Below, piece after piece: positions 1 through 9,274 of a DNA stretch of 64,000 bases; within the stretch, counting starts at the first letter, position 1, and each line of letters starts with the position of its first letter. The translations under genes were made by a program, and so were the position numbers. Under the pieces are notes generated by a model. That model saw only the letters and a program-made list of their open reading frames with translations, searched no databases and was not told where the DNA came from. Origin of the DNA: Ruania alkalisoli (GTDB lineage Bacteria; Actinomycetota; Actinomycetes; Actinomycetales; Beutenbergiaceae); NCBI RefSeq assembly GCF_014960965.1, contig NZ_CP063169.1, positions 3,133,581 through 3,197,580 on the forward strand, given 5' to 3'.

Positions 1-135
1 CCCCTGTGATGCCGGCGGCCGCCAGCTCGCAGCGAGGGCGAGGCCGGCGGCGAGCGCCAGGACGAAGACGGCGGTGATCAGCCGGCCGATACCGGAGAGG
101 ACGCGACGCAGGCGGGACACTGGTGAGCCGGTCAT
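1..135 (-). CDS. N-terminal fragment of a secreted or membrane-anchored protein (cut by window edge)
   Basis: Only the first 45 codons are visible. The ATG overlaps the stop of the upstream large glycosyltransferase gene as ATGA, so the two are translationally coupled. The visible protein has a short Arg-rich start (SRLRRVLSG), then a hydrophobic stretch rich in Leu, Ala and Val that ends at about residue 37 (LALAAS). This is the pattern of a signal peptide or a single N-terminal membrane anchor. In many actinobacteria the gene at this place, next to the GT2 and whiB genes, is a DUF5719-family exported protein. That identity rests on position alone, since the diagnostic part lies outside the window. 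Confidence 0.6.
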   Translation of the reverse strand, partial: MTGSPVSRLRRVLSGIGRLITAVFVLALAAGLALAASWRPPASQG

Positions 136-3100
136 CCGTCCTCCCCTCGACGGCGACGGGTCGGCAGCGCGAGCAGGGCCGTGAGTCCGAAGACGGCGAG
201 CGCCAGGATCTGCCACGGCAGATGCCAGGTGGGCTGGTAGGCGACCACCAGCTCCCCACGAGCCCCGTCCGGTATCGCGAATGCCTGCCGCCAGTCGGAC
301 TCGATGGAGCGCAACGGAGTTCCGCCGAGCCAGGCGCGCCAGGAGGGATCGGCGCGTTCGGCGAGGACCACTGCCCGGTCGGTGCCGTCGGCGCTGATCG
401 GCCCACCGATCGACCCCCCCGTGGAGGGAACGTTCGCCACCAGAGCGCCGTCCCCGTCGAGGATCTGCGCACGGGCGATATCGGCGTCAGTGGCCTCCTG
501 CGAGGCACGCACCCGCCAGATCACACCGGACGTGTTCTCCGTGACCCGGTCCAGCCCGGCCACGGAGTCCAGCAGGGGAATGAGCCGGCCCCGGGCAGCC
601 GTGTCGAGTGGCGCACGGGTAACGTTGGACGTCGCCGGCACCACGATCACGGCGATCGCATGCTCGGCCAGCGTGCTGGCTGCTTCCGTGGCGGTGCCCT
701 GCGTCAACTCAGCCACCACGGTCGCTACCTCGTGCGTGGCAGCGTCACTCTCGCCTTCGAGTGCGGCCTGCCACCGTCGCAGGTCTGTCACGGTCGAGCT
801 CTCGGTGAGCTGGGGGCCGCTACTGCGCCAGATCTGGGCATCGACCCCGTCGGCGGTGGGTGTCAGCGCGAGGACGCGGGCCCGCTGCGCCGAGCCCTGC
901 AGTTCCTGAGCGAGTGCTGGCACCGGTGCGGCTCCCCTGCCGTGCACGAGCATGGTCTGGTTCTCGACCTGGCCGTCCCGTTCGGCGATCACGCGTGCGC
1001 TGTGGGTCACGCCCGTGGTCACCAGAGCGAGAGTGATGGCGATGGTGCCGACGGCGGCGCTCACCTGCCGCCATCCAAAGCTGGCTCCCGAGAGGGCACC
1101 ACGCAGGCCGTCCACACCGCACACCGCGGCGATCAGCAGCCCTGCCAAGGTTAGGGAGGTTCCCGGTCCGGCCCAGCCATGAACCTCGGCAATCTCACCC
1201 GAGGTGTTGCGTCCGAGCGCGACGGCGACTCGTACGGAGACCTCCGCGGTCACCAAGCCCACGCTCACCAGCAGCCATCCCAGGCGCACCGGGCGGGACC
1301 GGCCCGCACCTCGCAGCAGGGCTAGAAGGGCGACGACGGCCAGGACGCCCGTCGTCGCCATCGGCACGTAGGCAGCTACATCATTGGCCAGGAAGGGAGC
1401 CGACGCCGGCTCCTGGGGCCAGGCAAGCAGCCGGAGCCATGCTGGACCGGCGTCGCTGGCCAGGCCCGGACCGGGGTCGGCCAGCAACACGCGCCACGAC
1501 TGCGCGTTCCCGAGGGCATGCACGCCGAGCGGCAGCATCAACGTCACCGCTGGGAGGAGAACCAGGACGAGCCGTCCCCGGCCCACAGGGAGCCGTCGGC
1601 GCCGCCCGAGCACCAGAGCGAGCACGATCGCCGCCAGCACGCCGGCACCGAGCAGAACGGGGGCACCGGCGACCACCACGGCGAAAGCCAGCCCGGCCGC
1701 GGCCGCGGCACCCAGAGATCCCGCCCGGGAGACGCGCGAGACGACAGTGGCGCTGGGCACCTCCTCCGAGGGCTCCGTGCGTGGGCGCGGCTCGGGCCGG
1801 CGCACGTCATCGGCGTCGGCCTCATCATCGCCGACCTCGGCCAGTGCCGCCAGACGTGCCCGCTTCGCCTCCCGGGCACTGACACCTCGGGCCGCCCGCG
1901 CACGCGGCAGCCGCTGCGCTCCCACCATGCCGGAGATGATGACGTCGCGCCGGTCGAGTCCGAGCGAGCGGACCACGGCCAGCAGCACCAGCGGGAGCAT
2001 CACGTGTGCCAGCACGGCACCGACCCGGCCGGCACCGATGCCGAGCAGCAGCGCCGGTCCGAGTGCCCAGGTCAGCGCGACCCACGCCCTGATCAGCACT
2101 GAGCGGCTCGCGGCACCGGCCGCGAACCAGGCGGCGAGAGCAGCCAGCGGGATCGCGAGCGCGAGCACGATCGAGACGCCTGTGTGCAGCGGGACTCCCC
2201 AGGCACCACCGGTCAGCAGGGAGACGACCGTCAGCACCATCAGCAACGGGTCCGGTGGTCCGCTCTGCCCGTCACCGGAGGCGATCCAGGCCGAGGTGGC
2301 GGCCTGCCAGGTGCCCGCCAGATCGGCATCAGCGGGTAGCAGGGCCCCGCCGACGAGGGGTCCGGCCAAGGTCGCGGGAACGACGGTCACAGCCGCGAGG
2401 GCGCCGCTGACCAGCAGCACGAATCCCAGCGTGAGGCGCCGCCGTCGCGCAACAGCCGCCCGTTCGGCCATCTCCAGCTCGCTGGGTGTCCGGGCTGCAC
2501 GGCGTGCGGCTGCACGCAGGAGCCGGCGATCTCGCCGCAGCCGCCAGACGTCCCGCCAGCTTGCTTGCAACGGACGCAGGCGTCGCCGCGGCAGTCGCCG
2601 GCTGTGCCGGGCACGGCGACGAGCCCGGGCGATCGCGGCGGGCCGAGCGAGCACGACCAGCGGCGCCGCGAGCTCGTGGACGGTGAGCGTCAGCTCCTTG
2701 GTGCTGACACGCCACAGCGCCCGCACCAGCCCCGCGAGCACGGCGACGATCGCGAGCACTGGGACGAGGATCGGCGGAGCGCTGCTCAGCCGGAGGTGCA
2801 GGGCTGCCACCCGGCGGGCACGAAAGGACCGGCGTGGGTCGGGCCGTCGATGACCATCCTCACGCAGGCCCCGATAGGACAAGCGGGCGTGCCGGACGAC
2901 TGCGGCCGGGGCGACGACCACCCGATGTCCGGCGAGCCGGGCTCGCTGACAGAGATCTCGTCCGTCCTCGAACGGTCCGAGCGCCGGGTCCGGGCCGCCG
3001 AGGAGGTGCCACACCTCCGTGCGGATGAGCATGCCGGCCGTGCCGACGGCGAGCACGTCTTCCCTGCCATCGTGCTGGCCCTGGTCGATCTCGCGGTCCT

Positions 3101-3623
3101 CGATACCGGTGAACCTCAGCCCGCCAGGAGTGGCTCGCACGCCCACCGAGATGAGCCGGTCGGGCTGGTCCCAGTCGACCTGCTTGCAGCCGACCACCGA
3201 GATCGCGTTCGACGCCTCGATGGTGCGCAGGAGCTGTGCGGTCGCATCGGGAGCGGGGGCGGAGTCGTCGTGCAGCAGCCACAGCCAGGAAGGCAGCTCA
3301 GATTCCTCGGCCGGGCTGTCCTGTCCCCGATTCTCCTCGGCGGTCGCCTTCTCGGCGGCGCTCAGGGCACGACGCACCGCCGCTCCGAAGGTGAGGGCAC
3401 CCGGGACCGGGACGACCCGGACTTTTCGCCGGTCGAGGCCTGCCTCCGAGACAAGGCCTTCCCACGTATCGGCGGCTGTGCCCGCTCCGGAGCCGAGCGC
3501 GGCGATCAGGACGTCGTCGGCGGGGCGTGTCTGGGCGGCGAGGGCCGCCAAGGTGTGCGGAAGATGACGAGAGGCCACGGATGCGACGACGACCGCGCGC
3601 AGGCGGGTCTCGCTCGTGGTCAT
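132..3623 (-). CDS. Very large membrane glycosyltransferase, GT2 domain plus polytopic membrane region
   Basis: About 1163 aa. The start is the ATG of MTTSETRLRA, because the reading frame upstream of it runs into the whiB gene. An N-terminal GT2-like domain spans roughly residues 8-300: an HDDSAP acidic motif at about 118-123 for nucleotide-sugar/metal binding, and a later ED..DLC motif typical of GT2 enzymes. From about residue 300 there are many hydrophobic segments, then a soluble, probably extracytoplasmic region near the end, and a last membrane helix before an RRRR tail. It follows whiB by 26 bp and overlaps the next gene by 4 bp, so it is probably in one operon with them. The architecture resembles actinobacterial cell-wall glycan polymerases that use lipid-linked sugars. 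The substrate cannot be told from sequence. Confidence 0.85.
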   Translation of the reverse strand: MTTSETRLRAVVVASVASRHLPHTLAALAAQTRPADDVLIAALGSGAGTAADTWEGLVSEAGLDRRKVRVVPVPGALTFGAAVRRALSAAEKATAEENRGQDSPAEESELPSWLWLLHDDSAPAPDATAQLLRTIEASNAISVVGCKQVDWDQPDRLISVGVRATPGGLRFTGIEDREIDQGQHDGREDVLAVGTAGMLIRTEVWHLLGGPDPALGPFEDGRDLCQRARLAGHRVVVAPAAVVRHARLSYRGLREDGHRRPDPRRSFRARRVAALHLRLSSAPPILVPVLAIVAVLAGLVRALWRVSTKELTLTVHELAAPLVVLARPAAIARARRRARHSRRLPRRRLRPLQASWRDVWRLRRDRRLLRAAARRAARTPSELEMAERAAVARRRRLTLGFVLLVSGALAAVTVVPATLAGPLVGGALLPADADLAGTWQAATSAWIASGDGQSGPPDPLLMVLTVVSLLTGGAWGVPLHTGVSIVLALAIPLAALAAWFAAGAASRSVLIRAWVALTWALGPALLLGIGAGRVGAVLAHVMLPLVLLAVVRSLGLDRRDVIISGMVGAQRLPRARAARGVSAREAKRARLAALAEVGDDEADADDVRRPEPRPRTEPSEEVPSATVVSRVSRAGSLGAAAAAGLAFAVVVAGAPVLLGAGVLAAIVLALVLGRRRRLPVGRGRLVLVLLPAVTLMLPLGVHALGNAQSWRVLLADPGPGLASDAGPAWLRLLAWPQEPASAPFLANDVAAYVPMATTGVLAVVALLALLRGAGRSRPVRLGWLLVSVGLVTAEVSVRVAVALGRNTSGEIAEVHGWAGPGTSLTLAGLLIAAVCGVDGLRGALSGASFGWRQVSAAVGTIAITLALVTTGVTHSARVIAERDGQVENQTMLVHGRGAAPVPALAQELQGSAQRARVLALTPTADGVDAQIWRSSGPQLTESSTVTDLRRWQAALEGESDAATHEVATVVAELTQGTATEAASTLAEHAIAVIVVPATSNVTRAPLDTAARGRLIPLLDSVAGLDRVTENTSGVIWRVRASQEATDADIARAQILDGDGALVANVPSTGGSIGGPISADGTDRAVVLAERADPSWRAWLGGTPLRSIESDWRQAFAIPDGARGELVVAYQPTWHLPWQILALAVFGLTALLALPTRRRRGEDG

Positions 3624-3649
3624 GAAGGCATCGCTGGGCTCTGGTGTGT

Positions 3650-3973
3650 TCAGATGGCGCGGCGCTTCAGCTTGCGCCGCTCCCGCTCGGAGAGTCCACC
3701 CCAGATGCCGAACCGTTCGTCGTGGGCCAGGGCGTACTCCAAGCACTCGGCGCGCACCTCGCAGGACACGCACACACGCTTCGCCTCACGCGTCGATCCA
3801 CCCTTCTCCGGGAAGAACGCCTCCGGGTCGGTCTGCGCGCACAAGGCACGCTCCTGCCACGAGAGCGCGCCTTCGTCATCGAAGACCTCGCCGAGTGTGA
3901 AGGGACGCTCAGGCCGTGGCGCGGGCTGCGGCACACCGGAGGTGAGCGGCCCCTCGCCTAGGATGTTCCACAC
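3650..3973 (-). CDS. WhiB-family iron-sulfur transcriptional regulator (WhiB2/WhmD-like by context)
   Basis: 107 aa. Four cysteines at 45, 68, 71 and 77 (C-x22-C-x2-C-x5-C) form the [4Fe-4S] ligand set of WhiB proteins. GIWGG at 89-93 is the family's beta-turn motif, followed by an Arg/Lys-rich tail (RERRKLKRR) typical of the DNA-binding end. The start is GTG, with a G-rich stretch (GGGG) about 6 nt upstream. It is the first gene of a leftward operon with the large glycosyltransferase and lies back to back with the TIGR03089 gene. That neighbourhood is the one in which actinobacterial whiB2 (whmD), a regulator of septation and development, is usually found. The family is clear. The paralog assignment is inferred from context. 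Confidence 0.93.
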   Translation of the reverse strand: MWNILGEGPLTSGVPQPAPRPERPFTLGEVFDDEGALSWQERALCAQTDPEAFFPEKGGSTREAKRVCVSCEVRAECLEYALAHDERFGIWGGLSERERRKLKRRAI

Positions 3974-4120
3974 AGCTGCCCCAATCGTCCGACCTACAGT
4001 GTGCGGTGCTGCTGATCCCGCACTGACTGCTTGCCCTAAATTACACGCGTGTCATCCGTGGAAAGTCAAGCCCAGAAGTGATATCGGGCAAGATCCGTCT
4101 CAGGCGCGTATCCTGCCCCG

Positions 4121-4816
4121 GTGCCAGGAATCGCAACGCTTCTCGACCGATGGACCAACGAACCGGGCCAGCCGCGGCTGACATGGTACGGACCGGGCGG
4201 GGAACGCGTGGAACTGACCGGGCGGGTTCTCGCGACCTGGGTGGCGAAGGCCGCCAACCTGCTCACTGAGGAGGCCGAGCTCGAGGCTGGCGCGAGCGTC
4301 ACCCTCGACCTGCCCGCCCACTGGCGGACCGCCGTCTGGGCACTGGCTGCTTGGGCCTGCGGCGCCTGCGTCACGCAAGCCGGCTCGCTCAGCGCTGAGA
4401 CCAATGGCACGGACGTGCTGGTGACTACGGGAACGCCGAGTGATCGTGCGGCCGACGTCACGATCGTGATCGCCCTGCCGGCGTTGGCGATGTCCGTCGA
4501 GGACGTCCCACCCGGCGCACTGGACGGCGCTGCCGAGCTGATGAGCCAGCCGGACGTGCTCATCCAGCCTGTTCCTCACACCGACGGGCCGGCTGCGGCC
4601 CTCCTGACCAGCGAGGGGACGCGAGATCTCCTGGTGCCCACCGGCGGCGGGCGCGTGATGCTCGATGTTCGCGGAGCCGACGTCGAGCAGATGCTCATCG
4701 GAGCGATGCACGCATGGAGTGGGGGCGGCTCGGTGGTCCTCGTCGGCGATCCGGACGGCGACCTCGAGCGGATCGCTCAGCAGGAAGCGACCGGCGGTAC
4801 GGCACCGACCACCTGA
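4121..4816 (+). CDS. TIGR03089 family protein
   Basis: 231 aa, GTG start. The protein looks like a short, degenerate relative of the acyl/aryl-CoA synthetase (AMP-binding) N-terminal domain: ERVELTGRVLATWVAKAANLL near residues 27-47, then LPAHWRTAVWALAAWACGA, as in the CoA-ligase start region. The adenylate-forming core motifs are missing. This is what the actinobacterial TIGR03089 family looks like, and it commonly sits near whiB2 and manA, as it does here. Function is unknown. It is transcribed divergently from whiB and ends 17 bp before the convergent manA stop. Confidence 0.85.
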   Translation: MPGIATLLDRWTNEPGQPRLTWYGPGGERVELTGRVLATWVAKAANLLTEEAELEAGASVTLDLPAHWRTAVWALAAWACGACVTQAGSLSAETNGTDVLVTTGTPSDRAADVTIVIALPALAMSVEDVPPGALDGAAELMSQPDVLIQPVPHTDGPAAALLTSEGTRDLLVPTGGGRVMLDVRGADVEQMLIGAMHAWSGGGSVVLVGDPDGDLERIAQQEATGGTAPTT

Positions 4817-4832
4817 GAGCCGGGCCCGGGGC

Positions 4833-6005
4833 CTACGGCACCCCGGCCTGCACGAGCCGGCCTGTGCCGGACAAGCGCACCGGCGTCTCGTCCGCACTGA
4901 GAAACAGCGCCTCTCCTTGAGCGAGCGCGTGCGCACCTGCCTGCGTCTCCACCGTGAGCGATCCCTCTAGGGCCAGCAGGATGCGGGGACCGCGGCCCCG
5001 GAGCGTGCGACCGCTCTCACGGTCAACGGCGGCGACCGAGAGCTCGAAGTCGTCGACCGGGGCGTAGAACACCCCCGTGCCGTCTCCGTCCGTCTCGGCG
5101 GCGATGCGGATGGGCGGGGCAGCCACACAGTCGACCGTCGCCAGGAGTTCGTCCACGTCCACACGCTTGGCGGTCAGACCCGCACGCAGCACGTTGTCCG
5201 AGTTCGCCATCAACTCCACACCGAAACCGTGGAGATAGGAATGCACGCAGCCGGCGGGGACGAACATCGCCTCTCCTGGCTGCAGAGTGACCGGATTGAG
5301 GAGCAGCGCCGCCACCGCGCCGGGATCGCCAGGGTGCTGCTCGTCGAGCAGCCCCACGAGGCGATCGGCGCGCGGCGACGGTGACCGGCCGGACTCCAGC
5401 CGCACCCGGCACTCGCGAGCCAGGGCGCTCACCTCATTGCCGCAGGTGTCGCTCAGCACCCGCGCGAAGACGGCGTGCACGCCCGGGGCTCCAGGCGTGG
5501 AACGCAACAGCGTGGCCAGCTCGCGCGCCAGCGACGCGTCGAGGCCGTCCAACAGCTCGGCCACCCGCCGAGGCGCACGGAACCCGCAGACGGCGTCGAA
5601 CGTCGTCAGCGCGTAGACCAGCTCCGGCTTGTGGTTGGCGTCGGGGTAGTTGCGACGTTCGGCCGGAACCTCAAGGTCCTGCTCACGCTGGTAACCGGCC
5701 TGTGCCTGCTCCAGGTTGGGGTGCACCTGAAGGGAGAGCGGTCGCTGCGGGGCGATGAGCTTGAGCAGATACGGCAGGCGCGGCCCGAAGCGGGCGATGA
5801 CATCGGCACCGAGGTGATGTTCGGGGTCGGAGGCCAGAAGCGTGGCCAGGTCTCCGCCGTCGGGAAGAGGGGTGGGAGCGCTCGGATGGGCACCGAACCA
5901 GAGCTCGGCGACCGGTTCGCTGGTGGGCGCGCTGCCGAGGAAGTCGGGGATCACGCGGGTCGAGCCCCACGGGTAGGCCCGGGGTGCGGGGGTGAGGGGA
6001 TGCAC
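4833..6005 (-). CDS. manA: Mannose-6-phosphate isomerase, class I
   Basis: 390 aa. Interconverts fructose-6-phosphate and mannose-6-phosphate, the entry to GDP-mannose and thus to mannose-containing surface glycans. Type I PMI signatures are present: PWGS near the start, QVHP and HKPE motifs supplying zinc ligands, the CVHSYLHG segment, and SDNVLRAGLT with the conserved Arg close to the active site. The start is the GTG of MHPLTPAPRAYPWG, 3 bp after the stop of the upstream epimerase gene; an upstream in-frame extension lacks family similarity and would overlap that gene. Probably co-transcribed with the epimerase. Cytoplasmic. Confidence 0.93.
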   Translation of the reverse strand: MHPLTPAPRAYPWGSTRVIPDFLGSAPTSEPVAELWFGAHPSAPTPLPDGGDLATLLASDPEHHLGADVIARFGPRLPYLLKLIAPQRPLSLQVHPNLEQAQAGYQREQDLEVPAERRNYPDANHKPELVYALTTFDAVCGFRAPRRVAELLDGLDASLARELATLLRSTPGAPGVHAVFARVLSDTCGNEVSALARECRVRLESGRSPSPRADRLVGLLDEQHPGDPGAVAALLLNPVTLQPGEAMFVPAGCVHSYLHGFGVELMANSDNVLRAGLTAKRVDVDELLATVDCVAAPPIRIAAETDGDGTGVFYAPVDDFELSVAAVDRESGRTLRGRGPRILLALEGSLTVETQAGAHALAQGEALFLSADETPVRLSGTGRLVQAGVP

Positions 6006-6007
6006 GG

Positions 6008-7063
6008 TTAGCGTGACACCTCGGCCGGGGGAAGGTGCACCACCGGCGTGGCGTCGTGGCCCTCCCGCCGGTACCACTCGACCATCGCTTCGATACCTTC
6101 TGGAAGGCTCACCGACGGCACGAACCCCACCTCTCGGATGCGGTCGGCGGAGAAGGACGTCTCGGTGTCGGAGAGCTTGCGCACCCGGGCGGAGGTGATG
6201 GGCAGGTCCCTGCCCGTCACCCGGCCTACCACGTCAAACGGACGAGCAGCGAGGAGCACGGGAGCCAGCGGGAGCCGCAGCCGCGGTTCAGTGCGGTCGA
6301 GGGCCCGGTAGACCGCGGAGACGGTCTCCCGGGAGGTCATATCGGGTTTGTCGGCGTAGTTGTAGACCTCGTCGCTACCGGCCGGGAGCCGGGAGGGTGC
6401 GCTCCACAGGTAGGCGATCGCCTGCACCAGGTTGGCGACGAAGCACATGCTCTTGCGGTTGGTGCCGGGGCCGACGGGCAGGAATCGGCGGGTGTCGATC
6501 TGCCGGATGAGCTTGTAGAGGTTGGCGAAGTTGCGCGGGCCGAACACCACGGCCGGACGCACGATCAGAGCGCGGCGCTCCTGGCCTGCGGGTGCATTGG
6601 CCTCCCACTCGCGGTAGACCTCCTCCGCGGCGAGCTTGGTGCGGCCGTAGTCGTTCACCGGGGTGGGGCGGGTGGCTTCGTCGGGCGGCTGCGGGTGCTC
6701 ACCGTAGACGGCGACCGAGGAGTAGAAGCACAGGTTGGTGATGCCGTGGTGCTCCATCGCCGCCCGCACCGCCCTGGCGCCGCCGACGTTGACGGACTCG
6801 AAGGTGGCGGTGGCGATGCCGAAGTCGTGATGGGCGGCTGCGAGATTGAGGACGGCGGTGCAGCCGGTCATCGCCCGGGTGAGGGCGTCCACATCGCGCA
6901 CGTCCCCGCAGATGGTCTCGTACCGGCCGGCGGGATCTGGGTGCAGGTCGAATCGCACGAGCTCGGCACCGAGACCGGTGAAGGCGTCCTCCAGGTGGGA
7001 GCCGACGAAGCCAGAACTCCCGATGACCAGGATCCGTGACCCCGGCCCGATCGTGTTCCCCAC
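6008..7063 (-). CDS. NAD-dependent epimerase/dehydratase (extended SDR), nucleotide-sugar type
   Basis: 351 aa. An N-terminal Rossmann motif, GSSGFVGSHL, lies about 12 residues in. A Ser region before YGRTKLAAEEVY supplies the catalytic YxxxK. The start is GTG 7063, chosen because AGAAGGAG lies about 5 nt upstream; an ATG 30 bp further upstream has no comparable ribosome binding site. The gene abuts manA by 2 bp. It opens a leftward operon and is divergent from a GT2 gene 135 bp away. Likely works on an NDP-sugar or a related surface-glycan precursor, but family members also reduce sterol- or flavonoid-like substrates, so the substrate is open. Confidence 0.85.
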   Translation of the reverse strand: MGNTIGPGSRILVIGSSGFVGSHLEDAFTGLGAELVRFDLHPDPAGRYETICGDVRDVDALTRAMTGCTAVLNLAAAHHDFGIATATFESVNVGGARAVRAAMEHHGITNLCFYSSVAVYGEHPQPPDEATRPTPVNDYGRTKLAAEEVYREWEANAPAGQERRALIVRPAVVFGPRNFANLYKLIRQIDTRRFLPVGPGTNRKSMCFVANLVQAIAYLWSAPSRLPAGSDEVYNYADKPDMTSRETVSAVYRALDRTEPRLRLPLAPVLLAARPFDVVGRVTGRDLPITSARVRKLSDTETSFSADRIREVGFVPSVSLPEGIEAMVEWYRREGHDATPVVHLPPAEVSR

Positions 7064-7198
7064 CGCATCTCCTTCTGCCTGCCTGTGTTGCATGGTTCGC
7101 CGCTGGTGCCCGCCGGCGATCGTCGTCACGCTACCGTGGCACCAGGCCCGCGCCGGTGAGGGCGGGCCGAGTCCCTGTCGATCGAGGAACGAGGTCCG

Positions 7199-7975
7199 AT
7201 GCCACTGGTCTCGGTGATCATGCCGGTCTACGACGCGATCGAAACCGTCGAGGCATCGATCCGGTCCGTACAAGACCAGTCTCACACCGACTGGGAGTTG
7301 CTGATCACCGACGATGCCTCCACCGATGGCAGCTGGGAGTTGGTGCAGCAGCTCGCGGCCGAGGACGCGCGGATCAAGCCGGCGCGGGCGGAGGTCTCCG
7401 GTGGCGCCGCACGGGCGCGGAACGCGGCGATCGACCGGGCGCAGGGCTCCTACGTGGCCTTCCTCGATGCCGACGACCAGTGGCTACCGGGCAAGCTGGA
7501 CCGGCAGCTCGCCTTCGCAGCCGGCAGCGATGCGCCGCTCACGTTCACCGCCTACTACAAGGTGGCGGCGGACTTCGACGGCGCCGCCCGGGACTTCGAC
7601 CCCACCGACCGGGTGGTGCACGCACCGGCGCAGGTGGACTACCGAACGATGCTGCAGCAGAACCACATCGGGTGCCTGACGGCGATGTACGACGTGCGGC
7701 AGCTCGGCCTACGGCGGATGCCGGATCTACGCAAGCGCCAGGACTACGGCCTGTGGCTGTCGATCCTGCGCGATGCTGGCCACGCCCGCGGGTTGGACGA
7801 GCCGCTCGCGCTCTACCGCGAGGCACACCCAGGCTCACTCTCTGGCGGGAACCGCCTGCGGCTGGTGCGCTACAACTGGCAGCTCTATCGCGAGGTGGAG
7901 GGCCTGTCGGTGCCTCGGTCGGTGTGGGCCCTCGGTCAGGTGACCGTGCGGTCGACGCTGAAGCGTCACGTGTGA
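7199..7975 (+). CDS. GT2 family glycosyltransferase
   Basis: 258 aa, GT-A fold. MPLVSVIMPVYDAIETVEAS at the start is the classic GT2 opening strand. ITDDASTDGS at about 37-46 binds the nucleotide, ARNAAI follows, and FLDADDQW at about 89-96 is the DxD metal site. The RKRQDYGLWLSIL stretch near 180 matches the acceptor-side ED/QDY motif of the WfgS/WfeV-type subgroup, which makes O-antigen-like glycans. Short and soluble, as usual for this subgroup. It is divergent from the epimerase and convergent with the amidohydrolase (34 bp gap). Confidence 0.9.
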   Translation: MPLVSVIMPVYDAIETVEASIRSVQDQSHTDWELLITDDASTDGSWELVQQLAAEDARIKPARAEVSGGAARARNAAIDRAQGSYVAFLDADDQWLPGKLDRQLAFAAGSDAPLTFTAYYKVAADFDGAARDFDPTDRVVHAPAQVDYRTMLQQNHIGCLTAMYDVRQLGLRRMPDLRKRQDYGLWLSILRDAGHARGLDEPLALYREAHPGSLSGGNRLRLVRYNWQLYREVEGLSVPRSVWALGQVTVRSTLKRHV

Positions 7976-8009
7976 ACGCAGGAGTTGCGGAGACTGCGCC
8001 CGGACGAGG

Positions 8010-9242
8010 CTAGCCCCGGAAGCACTCGCCCCGCTCCACCACTCGGGGCCCGTCCTCTCCAGGCACGAGCACCGGGGTGCCGCCGATGATGACCTGCTCC
8101 ACGCGCGAGTCGAGGTCGAGCGGGTCGCCTGACCAGAGCACGACGTCGCCGTCGCGGCCGGCCTCGAGCGCTCCGACTCGATCGTCGAGGCCGAGGATGG
8201 TGGCCGGGTTGCGGGTGAGCGCGGCCAGTGCGGTCTCCCGTGGGAGGCCCTCCTTCACAGCGAAGGTGGCCTGGTGCACCAGGAAGTTGATCGGGACCAC
8301 GGGGTGGTCGGTGGTGATCGCCACCTGCACCCCGGCCCGGTCGAGGGCCACAAGGTTGGCGATGTCACGCTCGCGCACCTCCACCTTGACCCGGGAGGTG
8401 AACATCGGCCCGTAGATCACCGGGATCTGTTTCTCCGCGAGCACGTCGGCAATCTTGTGCCCTTCGGTTCCGTGGTTGATCACGAGCCGGTAGCCGAACT
8501 CCTCGGCGATGCGAATGGCGGTGGCGATGTCATCGTGCCGGTGACAGTGCTGGTCCCAGGCGAGCGTGCCCTCGAGCACATCGGCGAGGGTCTCCTTCGT
8601 CAGGTCCCGGGAGAACGGCTTTCCTTCCGCGGCTGCTGCGTCTCGATCGGCGGCGTAGTTGCGGGCAGCCACGAACGCCTCCCGCAGCACTGCGGCGACG
8701 CCGAGCCGGGTGGAGGGTGTGGTCTTCTTCTCTCCGTAGACCCGCTTGGGGTTCTCCCCGAGGGCTGACTTCACGGAAACGTCCGCGGCGAGCACCTGCT
8801 CGTCGACCGTGCGGCCGCCCCATGTCTTGATGGCGACCGTACGCCCGCCGATGGGATTTCCGGAGCCGGGCTTGACCACCGCAGTGGTCACTCCTCCGTG
8901 CAGGGCGTCCCGGAACCCGATCTCTTCGATGTCGATGCCGTCGATGGCGCGGAACCGCGCGCCGTTGGGGTCGGTCATCTCGTTGGTGTCGTTACCCGAC
9001 CACCCCTCGCCGTCTTCGTGCACGCCAAGGTGGGCGTGTGCCTCGACGAATCCGGGCAGCACCCAGGAGCCGGTGGCGTCGATGACGCGCGCACCAGCGG
9101 GTACCGGCGTCTCGGACCCACCAACGGCGGAGATCACCCCGTCGGTGACGACGACAGTGCCGTTGTCGATGGCGGGGCCGGTCACCGGGACGACGTGGCC
9201 GCCGGTGATAGCGAGGACTGAGGGTGCGTTGCTCGTCATCAA
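8010..9242 (-). CDS. Amidohydrolase superfamily protein (imidazolonepropionase-like)
   Basis: 410 aa. HAHLG at 69-73 carries the first metal-binding pair (HxH). Later His motifs are QHCHRHDD and INHGTEGH, and TTDHPV gives the final catalytic Asp. The ending is the usual composite beta-sandwich region with ALEAGRDGDVVLWSGDPLD. The family hydrolyses cyclic amides or C-N bonds; the GENPKRVYGEKKTTPSTR segment is typical of a subgroup often annotated as imidazolonepropionase-like or dipeptidase-like, with no settled substrate. There is no obvious link to glycan synthesis. It is monocistronic or nearly so, convergent with the GT2 and 33 bp beyond the nucleotide-sugar dehydrogenase's end. Confidence 0.88.
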   Translation of the reverse strand: MMTSNAPSVLAITGGHVVPVTGPAIDNGTVVVTDGVISAVGGSETPVPAGARVIDATGSWVLPGFVEAHAHLGVHEDGEGWSGNDTNEMTDPNGARFRAIDGIDIEEIGFRDALHGGVTTAVVKPGSGNPIGGRTVAIKTWGGRTVDEQVLAADVSVKSALGENPKRVYGEKKTTPSTRLGVAAVLREAFVAARNYAADRDAAAAEGKPFSRDLTKETLADVLEGTLAWDQHCHRHDDIATAIRIAEEFGYRLVINHGTEGHKIADVLAEKQIPVIYGPMFTSRVKVEVRERDIANLVALDRAGVQVAITTDHPVVPINFLVHQATFAVKEGLPRETALAALTRNPATILGLDDRVGALEAGRDGDVVLWSGDPLDLDSRVEQVIIGGTPVLVPGEDGPRVVERGECFRG

Positions 9243-9274
9243 CCCAGGCTACGTCCGGCCCTGGACAGTGGAGG

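Noticed and set aside
2565-4181. 538-codon plus-strand frame across the large glycosyltransferase and whiB
   Set aside because: It is antisense to two well-supported genes, and its composition is that of a GC-rich shadow frame.
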